Shown here piece after piece: positions 24,801-37,104 of a stretch of DNA of 64,000 bases. The DNA is from Leptoclinus maculatus. Its lineage: Eukaryota > Chordata > Actinopteri > Perciformes > Stichaeidae. The notes under the pieces were generated by a model that saw only the letters and a program-made list of their open reading frames with translations, was not told where the DNA came from and did no database searches. A program made the translations under genes and the position numbers. Position 1 is the first letter of the stretch. Every line of letters begins with the position of its first letter. The stretch is taken from the NCBI GenBank assembly GCA_032191485.1, contig JAVDOI010000003.1:13643813-13707812 (forward strand), read 5' to 3'.

Positions 24801-27800
24801 CACACACACTCACACCAATGGGAATGCATTTCTTACCTCTTTTATCAGTTTGCTGGGAACTGACTTAATGATTTTCCCTGTGAAACATAAATACTTTATC
24901 TCAGTGATGCATGGTTCGGTCACATTTTGCCTCCTGACTGAAACTCAAATATCTTTTCACTGCAACCCAAGGTCGGTCTGTTCAAACAGTTTCACTGCCT
25001 GACATGCTCTGCTGTCCAAACATAATCCATCTCACTGTGCTTTGTTCACAGTCATACTGTACCCAGGTTCACATCAGGTAACATCTTGTCCAGGAACTGA
25101 GACTCCATACTATAAGGGGACAGGAAGTCGGCGAGGAGCTGACTGTTACTCAGCTCCGGGTGCTGCAGAAGTTTCTGCAAGAAAAACACGTGTAAATAAA
25201 CAACAGAGGACCTTATCTGTGGCTTTTAAATATATGAAACATTAGAAGCAAAGTTGAGTAAAAGCAGGTACAGTACATTACTCAGGTTGCCGTGATGTTT
25301 TACTCATTTTGTAAAGAAACAGATTGTAGGCCCACACATGGGGTCTTGTATGTTTTATCAACAGATTTATATTATAGCCGAACATTTTCCAGAATATATA
25401 TAATAGGGTTTTTAATTAATTTCCAGTCCTCAAAGAAGCCTCTTCTGTCCATTAATGTCAGCATGCTCTAAATATCAACATGCAAAGACTTTCTTTAAGG
25501 TATTCTATCGCAGTGAATTGCTTGACTGCTTTTTAGCGATGCTAGTGGCTTGACTTCAGGGATGGCAATGTTGGTTTGTCTCAACAACAAGATTGACATT
25601 CAATTTTGTACAGACATTCATGTCCCCCTCAGGGTGAATTGTAATTACTTTGTCAATCTGCATTTCTTTGTTGTCTAGGGCCACCATGAGGTCAAATTTG
25701 TATTTTTCCAGTACTTTGGCTTATGACCAAATTGCTGCAAAACTAATGACATCCCCATCAGCCTCAGCTGACCTTGTGTTTTGAGCTGCTAGCATGGCTG
25801 TAAGCTCTTTGTCTTGTTATTTTGTCTGCAGGAAAGGTTGTGACTTTGGTCATTTTTCTGCATAAATGTTTCACAGCCAAGTCTCAAATCTTGTCAGTGT
25901 GTCCTTTGAATGCACTGCTATGAAAAGTGGAATACAACTAAGAGACTGAACTGTGTTTTGAATGGCTGCAGCTGCCCAGCCAAATGAAATTTCTTCTCCA
26001 TTTAGAACAATTTAACGAGTCCACGGTCCTGACATACAGTACCATTTGTTCTTCACAATTTCATAATGATCCCTTTTTAAAAGGTTATTTTCTGAAACTG
26101 GATATGTTGGTGTACTTGGAACAAATGCTCCAAAATTGAGACTGTTCCAAATGTCTGGTCACTCAAGTGCTGCCTGTTACAGCCAGATACAGTGAGTGTA
26201 AAGATTTGTCTGGAGCACTTTGTGTTTGAGGGTGTGAGTATATATATATATATGTATGTGTGTGTGATTCTCTGACCCATCAAACACAATCTGTATTTTG
26301 TATACATGTCTACTAAAATTCAGTAAGTCTTAAGTGTCCTATCTTCTCAGACATCTACCTGAAGGTACTCCTGGAACTCCTCCCGCTTCGATGTGAGGAA
26401 CTCGTAATTCTTGGGACCGAGGATTCTCTTCGAAGGCAACTGCGCATCTGGAAATGAGCCTACAAAGAAAGAAATTAAAGAAATAAAATAACAAGCTTCC
26501 CTTTACTTTGATGGGAAAATAACAGTTGTATGGTTTCCACAAGCAGTATTATGCAACAGGGCCATTAAACATACTTGACCCCTAAAGCTAAGGGTCACAT
26601 GGAGGTAACGTGTGAATCCTCTGGAATCTGTGAGAACATTTGGGTGGGAAATTCTTTCCATATGACAATAAATGAAAAAAAGGATAGTGCACAGGCCCTT
26701 TAATGCAAACAGAAGCCTTACCGTGAAACTCAGTGAGCTTTGATTCAAAGACATAGAACTCCAGATATCTTCTGTACATGGACCAGTGCTCAGTCTCATG
26801 TCCCACTGCAGAAAACACAAACAGGAACACCATGCAGTAAGATTAATAAGTTAGACAGGCAGTGAGAGGTAACTGCAGTCACTTATATTTTACTCTTATG
26901 TTTTGATTTTCTAAAACATCATGTAGCCAGCAGAAGGACCCCTCTCAGATGACAGCAAGGATGAGTCTGTAGAGCCTCACCTGCCTTCCGGTCGTTGCGT
27001 TCTACATCGATGCAGAACACAGGAATCCTCTCCCTCTTCACATCGTCGTCATAGAAATCAATGTACGGGATGGTGATGCTCCAGGCTGAGAGGTTTCGGG
27101 GGGTGCTCGGGGTGGATGCTGCCTCCATGGGGGTGTCGTCTTCCAGCACCATCGTGGCTTCCTCCACCTTTAATGGAAGTAAGTGAGAGAGGTTACGGTC
27201 AGGTAGAGTAAGCGTCTTCAGAAGAAATAGGTCAGGGTCAAAACTGCTACTATTAAAAAGGTGCAAAATACTGTGAACAGTACTGGGTGGAGGGCTCACT
27301 TTTGAATTCTCTGATTTCTTGTTTATTTTTGTTCTGAATTACAACTCAAGTGTGTTCATCCGTTTGAACTTTGTAACTCATTTAAGGTTCAGTGTACACC
27401 GATCAAATTTACTATGAAGGGGAAAAACAACAAGGTCCTCTGGGACTCAGTCACAAATAAAGGAAATGCAAAAGCAAACACAGCACATCCCCTTTCACTA
27501 CAGGAAGAATGTCCAGACATTCAGCTAACAGGTCCTGTGTTACTGCACAAGCTATGGAAGACAGGTCATTATATGTGTGGATTTTCCGATACATAATATG
27601 TGTAAAACAGTTTGTGATAACGAAACACACTGGTTAGCGAGTGTCATGACTCTCATGGGGAAATACTTGCTCCTTGAAATCCACACAACCTTTTGTAAAT
27701 TGAGCATGCAAACTCACGCTGTGCAGACAAGCAACTGATTATAATGAAAGAGCTTCAGTGGAGCTTTAGATGGCTAGATACTGTACACTTCATGCATTTG

Positions 27801-30800
27801 ACTGTGTGCAGAAAATGTATTTACTAGGCCACATTAGGTAATAACTTCTGGGAAGTACTAGGAGCATTTAAGTTCAACTAGCTCTTGAGAAGAGCACAAT
27901 CACTCTCTGGAATCATGCAAACGTCTTGGGAATCCAGAGAGCAGTGATCCAAGACTAAAACCTCTGATATCATGAAAATGGAAAACTCTGGAGTTAACAC
28001 ATGGGAGTCATTATTAGGTGAGCAGTTTGGCTTTCCTCTCTTTACTCCCCAACACTGCCAAGTGGTTACTAGTGTTGGTCTCAGGGCCCATTGGTGGGCC
28101 TCAGAGTGCCATCTAGTGGGCCACGGAGATACTGCTAAATGGTTAGAATACATTTTACATTTTATTATCCCCACCAAATCACAACACATCATCAGGTAGA
28201 CGAGTTTTGCCACAGTTAGCTAACCAACGTTCCCACGGATACACTGACACAAAATGGATCGGTTTTTTTTTTAAAAGAAAAAGTGATGTTGGACAACCTT
28301 GTTGAGGGTCCTATGTTGAGGAAATAGGACCCTGAATACATTAAAGTTGGATTGATTATGGCAGGTAGTGATGAGTGAGCAGAATATTTATTTTGGTCAT
28401 TACGGGGTGACAGTGGCATAACACATATTTAAAGCACAGTTCACAGTGTTGTCCTCATTTATTTGGGAAGGTGGTCCTCGGAAATTGTTTAACAGAAGAG
28501 GGCCTTAAGATACAAAAAGTTGAGAACCCCTGTTGTAGAGGAGAGCTTTTTTTTTCCCTTAATATTTGTAATTACTTTTTGTTTGCTTTAAAGTTGACAT
28601 GAATCAGAGACATCCGAAACAATGAACTCATGCAGGACAATTTGATTTGTGTTTAAATCTAAACAATCATCGTGTTAGCATTATAAAAAAAAAAAAAAAC
28701 TTTAAATAACCTAAAAATGAGTGAATATTTTAGATCAGCCTCACCATATCGTCCTCTCCCTCCACCGGGCCATAGGATGGCAGCATGGCTCCCTCCATTG
28801 TTGTGCTCTTGAACACTCCCTTGATCTTACTGCCAATGCGGCTGATCCCAAAGGACTCGCCCCTCTTTGATGTGTTCCTACAGGCCAAACAGGGAGGTTA
28901 TTAAACAATGTGTAAAGGAGGAGATGTGCACGGCTTCAGCAAAGCGCATGCAAGCTTGAGAGAAATGAGACATGGAAAGGAACCGTAGCGGACGGGAGGC
29001 GAAACGAGAAGCAACGTACTGCGTCGGTATCATGACTGTACAACGGGGAGAAAAAGCCACGGTAGCCAAACCCACAGCCACAATGTCACGTCACAGCCAT
29101 CTCACAATGAAATGCCTGGTTTGTTGTTAAAGTGCTGCGGGGCCAAAAGCAAACACACACGACACCGCAATGATTTCATGAACAGATGTCTAGTTTGACG
29201 GGGATCACAAATTTGAATGATTTAAAAATGTATTGTATGATTAGCTACTAGTCAACCACAGACGGCACACACAACATCACAGGTGCTGTGTGTGAATGCC
29301 TCTTAGATTAAGTGAAATAAAAATCCCCCATATGACACAGGGTGATGTACCCAATACACGAGAAATTGAACATTGAAAAGTCACTGCATTGTGGAAAACA
29401 ACAGGCGAGTCTTCAGCCTTAAACAACACGACAAAGTTGGAGGAAGGACACATGGCAAATAAAAAACAGGATTCCATGCATCGGTCCCACCATGCAGGCG
29501 TCTGGCTGGGACTGGGGGGTCACGTAGGGGAAAGTGGACAGCATGACATCACACTGAGCGACCTGTCACACACACAGATGGAGCCCGACTTACTTGGGTG
29601 ATGAGTGGCGGTGGGATAGCGAGCCGTATGGGAAAGTTGTGAACGTGGGCTGGGCATGGAGGGAGTTAAAGGATGCAGGTGAAGAGCTGCCAGAGGCGGT
29701 GAACAGTGAGGACGGGGACTCGGGGCTCCAGTCCCAGGAACTATAAGCAGAACAAGGTCACGTTCCCCACAGGCAAGTGGCGGGAGAGCACCGTGGATCA
29801 TACCAGGGCAGGCAGTATGGTGGTTACAGAATCAGATTGGACATACAGTCACAGACACAGCATGGTGGTAGCAATACATATATGGAGTAACAGGCGGACA
29901 GAGTGGAAAGGGGGGGGGGGGGGGGGGGGGGGGTTACTGAATTGCAGACATGGAAGGAGTTGAGGCTTTTACACGAATGGAGGTGCCAGTGAGTCGGTCT
30001 TCTTTAAGTGGCATAATTCATGCTGCTTTGAAAACTGCCTTCATGAAAAGATTGCTTTCTTAACCAGGTGAAAAACTAAAACATAAAATCAACCAACGTC
30101 CCTCCTGAAGTTACTCAGATGTTTAATTCTGTCATTTTGGAATCGAGCAAACCTAAGTTTGAAAATAATACAAAAAATGAAGCCTTAACCTTCCAAAACT
30201 ACGATTTTATATTGCACGTGTTCAGCAGCAACACTCTTGATTAGCTTGAAAAACAAATGATAAATGATGACTCATGCTACGATTAGCTGATTAAGGTCAC
30301 TTTTTTCCATTCGGCACCAAATAAAACACGTATTTATGGGCGACATTAGATTAGCAATACAATTATATATCATTATCATATTATCGTCTAGTGCTCAATG
30401 AGCTGAAGCCCTGATTGCAGTGGGCTCAGAGCACAGTGGATTTGTTAAAAAGGAAACATGTTTCTCTGTAGACGAGTCAGGCAAGAATGAAGTGTCGTTT
30501 GTATCTTGCGTGCAGCAGCACTGCTCAGCCAGCCACTGTTTTTGATCAGCACACGATGCCTTATACTCACCGAATGTCATCCAAACTGAGGCTATTTCTG
30601 GAACAATATGCACAAGGAGTTAGTGGCAGGGCCTCATGGCCACATACACACCGCAACCCCGTGATAGAAACATGACAGTCGACTCCTTGGGCTCAGGTCA
30701 CTTCACTTCTTATCTAAGTTTTCATTCTACTGTAAAGTGAAAAAAAAAACTTTCATTTATTGCGGATATACAGCTTTTTTTAGGCTGAATTAAGACAAAA

Positions 30801-33800
30801 CTTTAAGTGAATTCAGATTTATAATTGATGCAGCTGGCACTGACTATATTCTGCCTTCACACTGCAAACGGCTATAGGGATGCAGAGAGTTGTGAACATT
30901 AAAAAAAAAGTTTGAGAAAGCATCATTGAAATCTAGAGAGATTAAGGGAACTTGGGTTGAATGTGGGTGACGATACAGCAATCTAATTCTGTTTTAACTA
31001 AATTAGATCATCAAAAGTAATGTGTACCGTGTGTCAAATACTAACCGATGAAACAAAAATACTGGTAAACATTATGGTTAAGCTTATATTGTTACACAAA
31101 TATTGGTCAAATGAAACCTACCTGCTCATCCTGGAATTCCTGGCAGGGGACTCTGCCCCTCTCAGAAGCTGGCGGAAGTACTGGAAAAGGACATAGAGCC
31201 AATAAAAGGTATGTACATTTCAGGTCAATCTAACACAGCATATGCAAATTCTGGAATAGTATAAACAACGTTAAAAGGAAAATATGTGTGAATCAAGTGA
31301 CCTCTTTTATTCCTTAATAATAACAACAATGACTGCACTGTTTATTTTTGGAGCAGGAACAGCAGTGGCAACAAAATATCAAGTAATATTATTATTTCAC
31401 AGACGCACTATTCATGCAAGGCAGTGAGTGGCCTGCTGTGGACAATGGCCGAGCACTGGTCCACCCAGCTGTATTCAATGAAACGGCTCTGAGGGGTGAA
31501 ATTCGGCTTGGCAGCTTGGCATAATGCCAGCGACGGCTCATTGGCCAGTTGCGCGTCTGGTATTGATGACACGGCCGACGGTGGTTGGTGGCTGAGAGAT
31601 CGGAAGAGGATAGCGCAAGAGAGAGTCAGTAAATTCCAAATCAACTCTTATTTCCAGCATATGGCAGACCCGTTTTTTAATAAATCTGACACAACCAAAA
31701 TTCAAATGGTGGAGGATATTAACATTCAGTCTGTGCGAACACAACCAGATTTTGAAAGGACTGTAATTAGAAACCAGGAGCATGACAGACAGACGCAAAC
31801 GCAGATATCAAAGAGGGGATTCATTAATTGGGTTGAGCCTCGGGCATGTGTTGTCAAGCTGGGCGACAGTGAGTCGAGTGATTTATTTGATGGCGTAGAC
31901 GCTAACCTCATCACTGTGACAGAACATGGGAGTGAAGACATTCTCCAGGAGGGACAGGACGTGCTCATAGGCTTCGAACAAACACCTCATGGTCTGCAGT
32001 TTCACCACCTCTGCATATGGGCCCTCTGCAACTGGGAATTTCAACAACAACAAAGAACGCATACATGTTTATTATCGCATACACACACACTTCCTCAAGT
32101 AGGTCATTATATGCCCTGCTTTTGAGAAATTGTAATTGCAGTGATTGACATACTGTTGCGTATTTCTTCCACTATGAAGGGGTCGAAGCGGATCTTGTCG
32201 ACGCTCTCGTCCAAACAGTACGTCTCGTAGATCTTCTTCACCTCCTCGTGAAGCATCATCTTCTCTGTGTCGGACAGCTCGGGGCACAGTATCTTGTCGT
32301 TGAATTCCTCTGAGAAGTTTAAAGAGTCAAACATCAGTCTTTAGTGAGTCTTGCTGATGCTTTTCAGACTGACTGTGTGAGGCCGAGTGGTGAGAGAAGG
32401 GTTAGAGTAGGGGTGCATCTTTTAGATGCATCTGCTATAGAGTCAATAGTTGACATTACTACCACTACAAATTACAGGTAATTAAACCAAAAAAAAGGAA
32501 AAACAGGGCACCTACTTTGCCTAAGTTATATCAATTATGAAGATTTGAAGAGCATTTACAATTTAATTATTGTATTTGTCCCTGTGGTGGTGGTGGTGGC
32601 TTGACTGGCTGGTAGCTCGGTTATTCCATGCATGCAAGTGCAGCCGATGTATCTTTTGAAACCATCTTAAAAAGGGTTCGGGACATGCTTACCGACTGCG
32701 AGACAGAACTGGAGCACATGAACAGCCCCTTCTTGCTTCAGGAAGTTCATGAAACGGAAGAGAAGGTCTTGCTGTTCCCTGATTTCTTTCAACTCCAACT
32801 TCAGCACCTGGTGAGAGAGAGAGAGAGAGAACAGCAGTCAAAGAGAGAACGGAAACCACAGCTAACAAAGGCAGGGCTCTTATAAACAGTCCTTCCACCT
32901 TTGTGTTGAGCGCGGTGAGACCTGATATACCAGGCTAAAACACACACTTAAAGTCTGCGTGTTGTGATGACAGTGTCACATCATAACAGTACATACAGTA
33001 TCTAGTGGCTTGTTGGGAAGGTGCTACTTATAGGTTTTCACTCACAGAGGGCTTTCTGCTGCGAATATCAGAGTACTTTTGCAGGAAAGGAACCAACGTT
33101 GAAGAGGGCTCCGTTGCTTCTTCAGGCTCGGGGGACAAAAAAAGTATATTGAAAACCTGTTTGTCTTATTCACCCATGAATGACGTACACACTCTGCAGC
33201 AATAGGTTTTAATGCACAGATTGTAAATGGAACTGTCTGTGCACTAAAGTTCACAATTCAACATATACTTACAGGGGACTTGTCGATAAATATCAAAAGT
33301 AAATGATTCACTGTGTCCTGAAATAAAAAATAAAAAAAGAAGAAGCAGCCAGTAAGCTCACAAAATGTGGAAGTACTTTTGATGTTCTGAAAAAGACCAT
33401 CTTTGTCCACCATTTGTGTGCTCATGGTAAATAATGTGAGCTGACATGCTTACTGAATACAAATCAAATATAGTGCGAGACTGACAAACTGCATCAGAAG
33501 ACGATTTCAAGTCACAACAGTTTTGGATTCAGAAAATCTGCCCTTAATGTGTCTACTACACTCACAGGATCAGCCAAGTAGTCCATTGAAGGAAGGAAGA
33601 CAGAACCAGCCAATACTTCTCTTATCAGGAGAGTAAGAGATCTGAGAGAAGCGAAGAGATAAGGCAGCAGGAAATAAGAAAATGAGAGAGTAAAGACTGA
33701 TCTGTATTTACTTTTGTATGGTGTCAGACTTGCTCTTTGGGGGACAATTATGTACATCACTGCTGTGACGTATTCGTGCTGCACTGCTTCTATTGTCACA

Positions 33801-35873
33801 GCACTGAGTTACCTGCAGTCTGTAGCCTTGGGCGGCAGAATGTAGGGGAAGAGCATCTCAGTGAGCTTCCTGAGGTAGAGGAGCTCATCTCTGCGACTGC
33901 GAAGGGCTACGTGGAGGTCAGGGCCGTATTCCTCCAGGGCGGCTTGTTGAAGATACTCTGCGTTCTTTACTGCAGAGGGGAGACGTTTATTGTTTGCTCT
34001 TTTATGGTGAACACAGAGAAAAGACTTAGTGGGTGACGCATATGAGCAATACCTTTCTGTCTGGCTTTGCTTATTATTTCAATGTGCTTCATGGAAACTT
34101 TAAGAAGCTTTTGTGTGATGAGGGATGCCACTTCCACCTGAGCAGGGAACATTTGATTTAAAATGAATTCATGTTCAGTCAATCAGCATCCCAAGATATG
34201 AACTCCATGCGGTCAAATGTGTCACCTTCTGGGTTCGGCGGACCAAGACAGCCGCAAAGAAGCGCAAAGTCACTCTGAGCTCGTCAACAAACGCTTCATC
34301 ATCCGTGATGTCTCTGAAAAGAAACACTGTACGGTCACATCTATCACTACATTTAACACATTATACCACCTCACTTTGGATTCTGACATGATAAAAAAAA
34401 AATACAGAACATGGCTTACCTATACCAAGGATACACAAAATTTTCCAGAACCAGCTCCAGGATCTTGAAAATAATAAAACAGAACTGGACTATGAGATCA
34501 TTTTGTCTATTTATTTAATGATAACTTTAAAAACATGTTTAATCCATGCACGCATTACCTCTGAAAGAGAAGCATCCACGTTAGAAGGAACTTTCAGGTC
34601 AAGCCATGGTTGATAGTTTTCCAGTAGTAAAGTCGGTCTATCAGTAATTGAAAAAGCAAAAATATCACAGTATTTAATATACAGAGAAAATCATGAGAAT
34701 ACTTTCTGACCACTAGAGGGCAGTGTAACATCTTCCATACCTTGATGATAAACAACAGTGTATTATTGAGCACATTTAATGCATGTTGGCAAACCCAATA
34801 CAATAAAGGCAGAATTATATAAAGAGTCTCTTTAATTAATCCAGATGACTCTTTTCTACAGTTTACTTTACTGTCTGCTTCCAAATGAATGACTAACTTG
34901 GTTTGTATCCTGTCCTTCACTGGCATTAGATATGCAGCATAACGTACAAAGTCCCAGAGATTATCTATGGAGTGCCCTTTTAGTGTCGGCATTAGGACTT
35001 TACCTTCTCAGCATGTTGACACAAATGATAAGGTTGTAATACAACACACTGCAGCCACTTCCTTCGACTACCACTGAAACACAACAGAACCAGATATCTC
35101 ACCTGTGCCTTTTGCATTTGATTTTTCCACAAACAGCACAGCTGTGGCCCAGTGGAAACAGCTCCTGTTGGTATAACTGCAAGAGAAAGTTAACATACTG
35201 TGGACTTACAGCGTAAAGTAAACGAGAATAATACTAATATTTCCCCATCATTCACTGCAGCCGCAGAAGTGCCTTAATCATAGCGAACTTTGTGTCCAAT
35301 CAATTAAAAAGCTCAATTCATATCCAAAATGTCTTCAGAAATCAATACAAACCTTAGATGTATTATTTAGAAAGCATTAAAAGACACAACGGTTATATTT
35401 TCAAATTGTTATGACTGCTGTGATATTGCATTTTGTCAGTATCAGATTACTCTATTGAGCAACTCTCGCTTTTAGTCGTACCTTGGTGTTTGGTTTGATG
35501 GAGACCAAGACATTGGGCAGCAGAGACTCGGGTCCCAAGGAGCAGTAGAAAGTGACAACTCCGGCCAAAAAGGACCAAAACACCATCATAATGTGTATAT
35601 ATCTGTCAAAACAGAAGACAAATATGGCCGTTGACTGAAACAAAAACATTTTAGGATATAGAGGGAATATATGTCAGGGATGTCATATATGAAGTAACAT
35701 TGATGGGAGTAATAATCACTGTTTTGGCCTCCTTGCCTGTTTAAAAGCACAGTGGACAGCAGCAGGACCAGCAGCAGAAAGCAGAAGACTGGATACTGTC
35801 GACCCAGCTCTCTGAACCGCTCCAGCTTCACCGTGCGTCTTATTTTCTGCAGACAAGCCCTGATGCATCCCAT
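21795..35873 (-). CDS. snx14: Sorting nexin 14, thirty coding exons
   Basis: ER-anchored PXA-RGS-PX-nexin C protein linked in vertebrates to lipid-droplet/ER and endolysosomal function. Coding exons from 5': 35737-35873, 35482-35602, 35103-35176, 34559-34637, 34420-34463, 34226-34313, 34053-34137, 33813-33969, 33566-33641, 33273-33317, 33046-33126, 32693-32807, 32154-32309, 31907-32031, 31122-31180, 30571-30597, 29594-29740, 28745-28877, 26981-27167, 26722-26805, 26359-26459, 25063-25174, 24837-24877, 24488-24607, 23853-23976, 23227-23391, 23041-23136, 22812-22903, 22628-22684, 21795-21833. The frame is open throughout: 988 residues with exon 17, 939 without (human about 946). N-terminal membrane segments (CFLLLVLLL, FWSFLAGVV) are followed by PXA at about 132-302, RGS at about 335-465 (CLDESVDKIRFDPF), PX at about 600-715 (YRRYLEF) and nexin C at about 815-950 (PDWLHHLL). 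Exon 1 seems to end in a GC donor. The start ATG opens MGCIRACLQ. Confidence 0.93.
22517..22572. repeat. Four-copy 14-bp tandem repeat in last snx14 intron
   Basis: ccagtatagataat occurs three times exactly and a fourth time with one change (ccagtgtagataat), head to tail without spacers. It is a short minisatellite about 55 nt downstream, in transcript sense, of the exon 29 donor. Confidence 0.9.
25555..25830 (+). repeat. Teleost interspersed repeat (copy 2) in snx14 intron
   Basis: Same family as 20150-20440: shared blocks around gtactttggctta, gcaaaactaatgac and cccatcagcctcagctg, and a similar end around ctgctagcatggctgtaag. It is inserted between snx14 exons 21 and 22, and its plus-strand orientation matches copy 1. 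Non-coding. Confidence 0.6.
28050..28535. repeat. Possible hAT-like non-autonomous element in snx14 intron
   Basis: The right end gttgagaacccctgttgtag and a left part with cagggcccattggtgggcc resemble the ends of teleost hAT-type MITEs. Terminal inverted repeats are weak and no target-site duplication was established. Borders are approximate. Confidence 0.35.
29594..29740 (-). CDS. snx14: 49-codon in-frame, probably alternative exon of snx14
   Basis: A 147-nt open segment flanked by a good acceptor (tgcttatag) and a consensus donor (gtaagt). It enters and leaves in the same phase, so skipping it keeps the frame: the junction codon is Arg without it and Lys with it. The peptide is rich in Ser/Pro and aromatics (RSWDWSPESPSSLF, then FTTFPYGSLSHRHSSP) and looks disordered. 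It sits in the RGS-PX linker after the 9-codon microexon NSLSLDDIR (30571-30597), where I recall no such insert in human SNX14. Confidence 0.7.
29910..29933. repeat. Uninterrupted run of 24 G in snx14 intron
   Basis: Poly(G) on the plus strand, poly(C) in the snx14 transcript. It could form G-quadruplexes on the template strand and is likely to be length-unstable and poorly sequenced. Confidence 0.9.
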
Positions 35874-36500
35874 CTTCGTCGCCTTGGGGGAGCCTCTTCA
35901 CGTGTAGCCTATTGCATATTACTGCAAAATACAGAAGTAGCCACTGTCTACGAATAAATAACGGCGTGCAGCAGCGATACATGACAGCGACACAATTCAA
36001 CATCGTGTATGCTGTTTATTCAGTTTACATACCAAGCTGCTTGTAGTGTTTTTTATTCATCGACTCCAGCACTTACTGTAAATGTACGGTGGATGTTACG
36101 GGCCAGTTTTCATTGTAGTCCGTCAGCGACACCATCATGAATTTGCAGAATAAATGCGCAGGTTGCCTTGTTTATAGGAGAGGTGTCCGCACACAGCTGT
36201 GCACCACAGCAGGATTAGAGGTAATTACACAGCAACGTCCGTCTACATGCTGTGCTAAAACGCCGATGCTGTGCTAACGGCTGCGGTGCTCTATCGCTGT
36301 CATGTTTGTCTATTTGAGGGGCAACGCTGTCAGCGCTGGAGACGCGTGATGTCACCTCCGCTGCGCTCACAACGTACTGGCTATACTATAACGTTAGTTT
36401 ACAGACAAACAAGTGACGTTATATCAGCTGACGTTACACGTTACCTCAAATAAATAAGCCCGAATAAAACGTTTGAGGTCCCAATTTAAGAGACGAGACC
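35874..36500 (-). promoter_or_regulatory. 5' region of snx14
   Basis: Upstream of the snx14 start codon, in transcript sense, with more CpG than the surroundings (for example 36230-36370) and no TATA box that I trust. It probably holds the 5' untranslated sequence and a housekeeping-type promoter. The transcription start cannot be set from sequence alone. Confidence 0.4.
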
Positions 36501-37104
36501 GAAGAGGAAGTGGCTTTTCCTCAACCATGTCAATTAATTATATTGTTAGACGACGTGCATTCGCGTTGGTATCAAACCGTGTTAATTGACCAAATAAAAC
36601 TACATGGAAACTGATAAATGGTCACTTTTACGTGAAAACAATCTGCGGGTTAGCCGCCAATTAGCTCACTAACGTCAGCTGGCTAATTAGTCACATCAGT
36701 ACCGTTGCTGTCGTTAACTGAAAATAACGTTACAGTGTTGAGCAGGTAATAGAAACCGGTTGAAATTAAGCAAAACATAAAGATGGTCTGATGTCATGGC
36801 AGGAAAAGCGCAGGTGTAATTGGAAACAATATAGTTTTGAGTTTCAGGGCCAGTTGTGCATGTTCGGCTTTCTGGGAAACTTGAAGTGGATCTGAGCTAT
36901 AGAAATGTGTGATCACAAGTCTTTATCGTTTCATATAATAAATAAGACAACACATATTGGTCTGTTTAGTTAGCTAAAGCCTGATATAACGCGTGCTTTA
37001 TATGCATTATCTTTTGTAAGCCTTTATCAGTCATAAAATAAAAAGCAGCACAGCTTGCACAAAGCATTTGCATCGCATGAAGATTTTATCCAAAGACTAA
37101 GACA
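36500..37104. other. Short intergenic gap between snx14 promoter and syncrip 3' end
   Basis: About 600 nt of AT-rich sequence between two genes transcribed in the same (minus) direction. No gene, RNA or repeat is recognised. Confidence 0.5.

Noticed and set aside
28180..28200. tgatgatgtg on the minus strand as a C box of another snoRNA in snx14
   Set aside because: The nearest CTGA is about 85 nt away and no terminal stem forms.
31496..32125. 209-codon open frame on the plus strand in snx14
   Set aside because: Its right half lies antisense to the coding exon 31907-32031, and it crosses intron and splice sites; no family resemblance.
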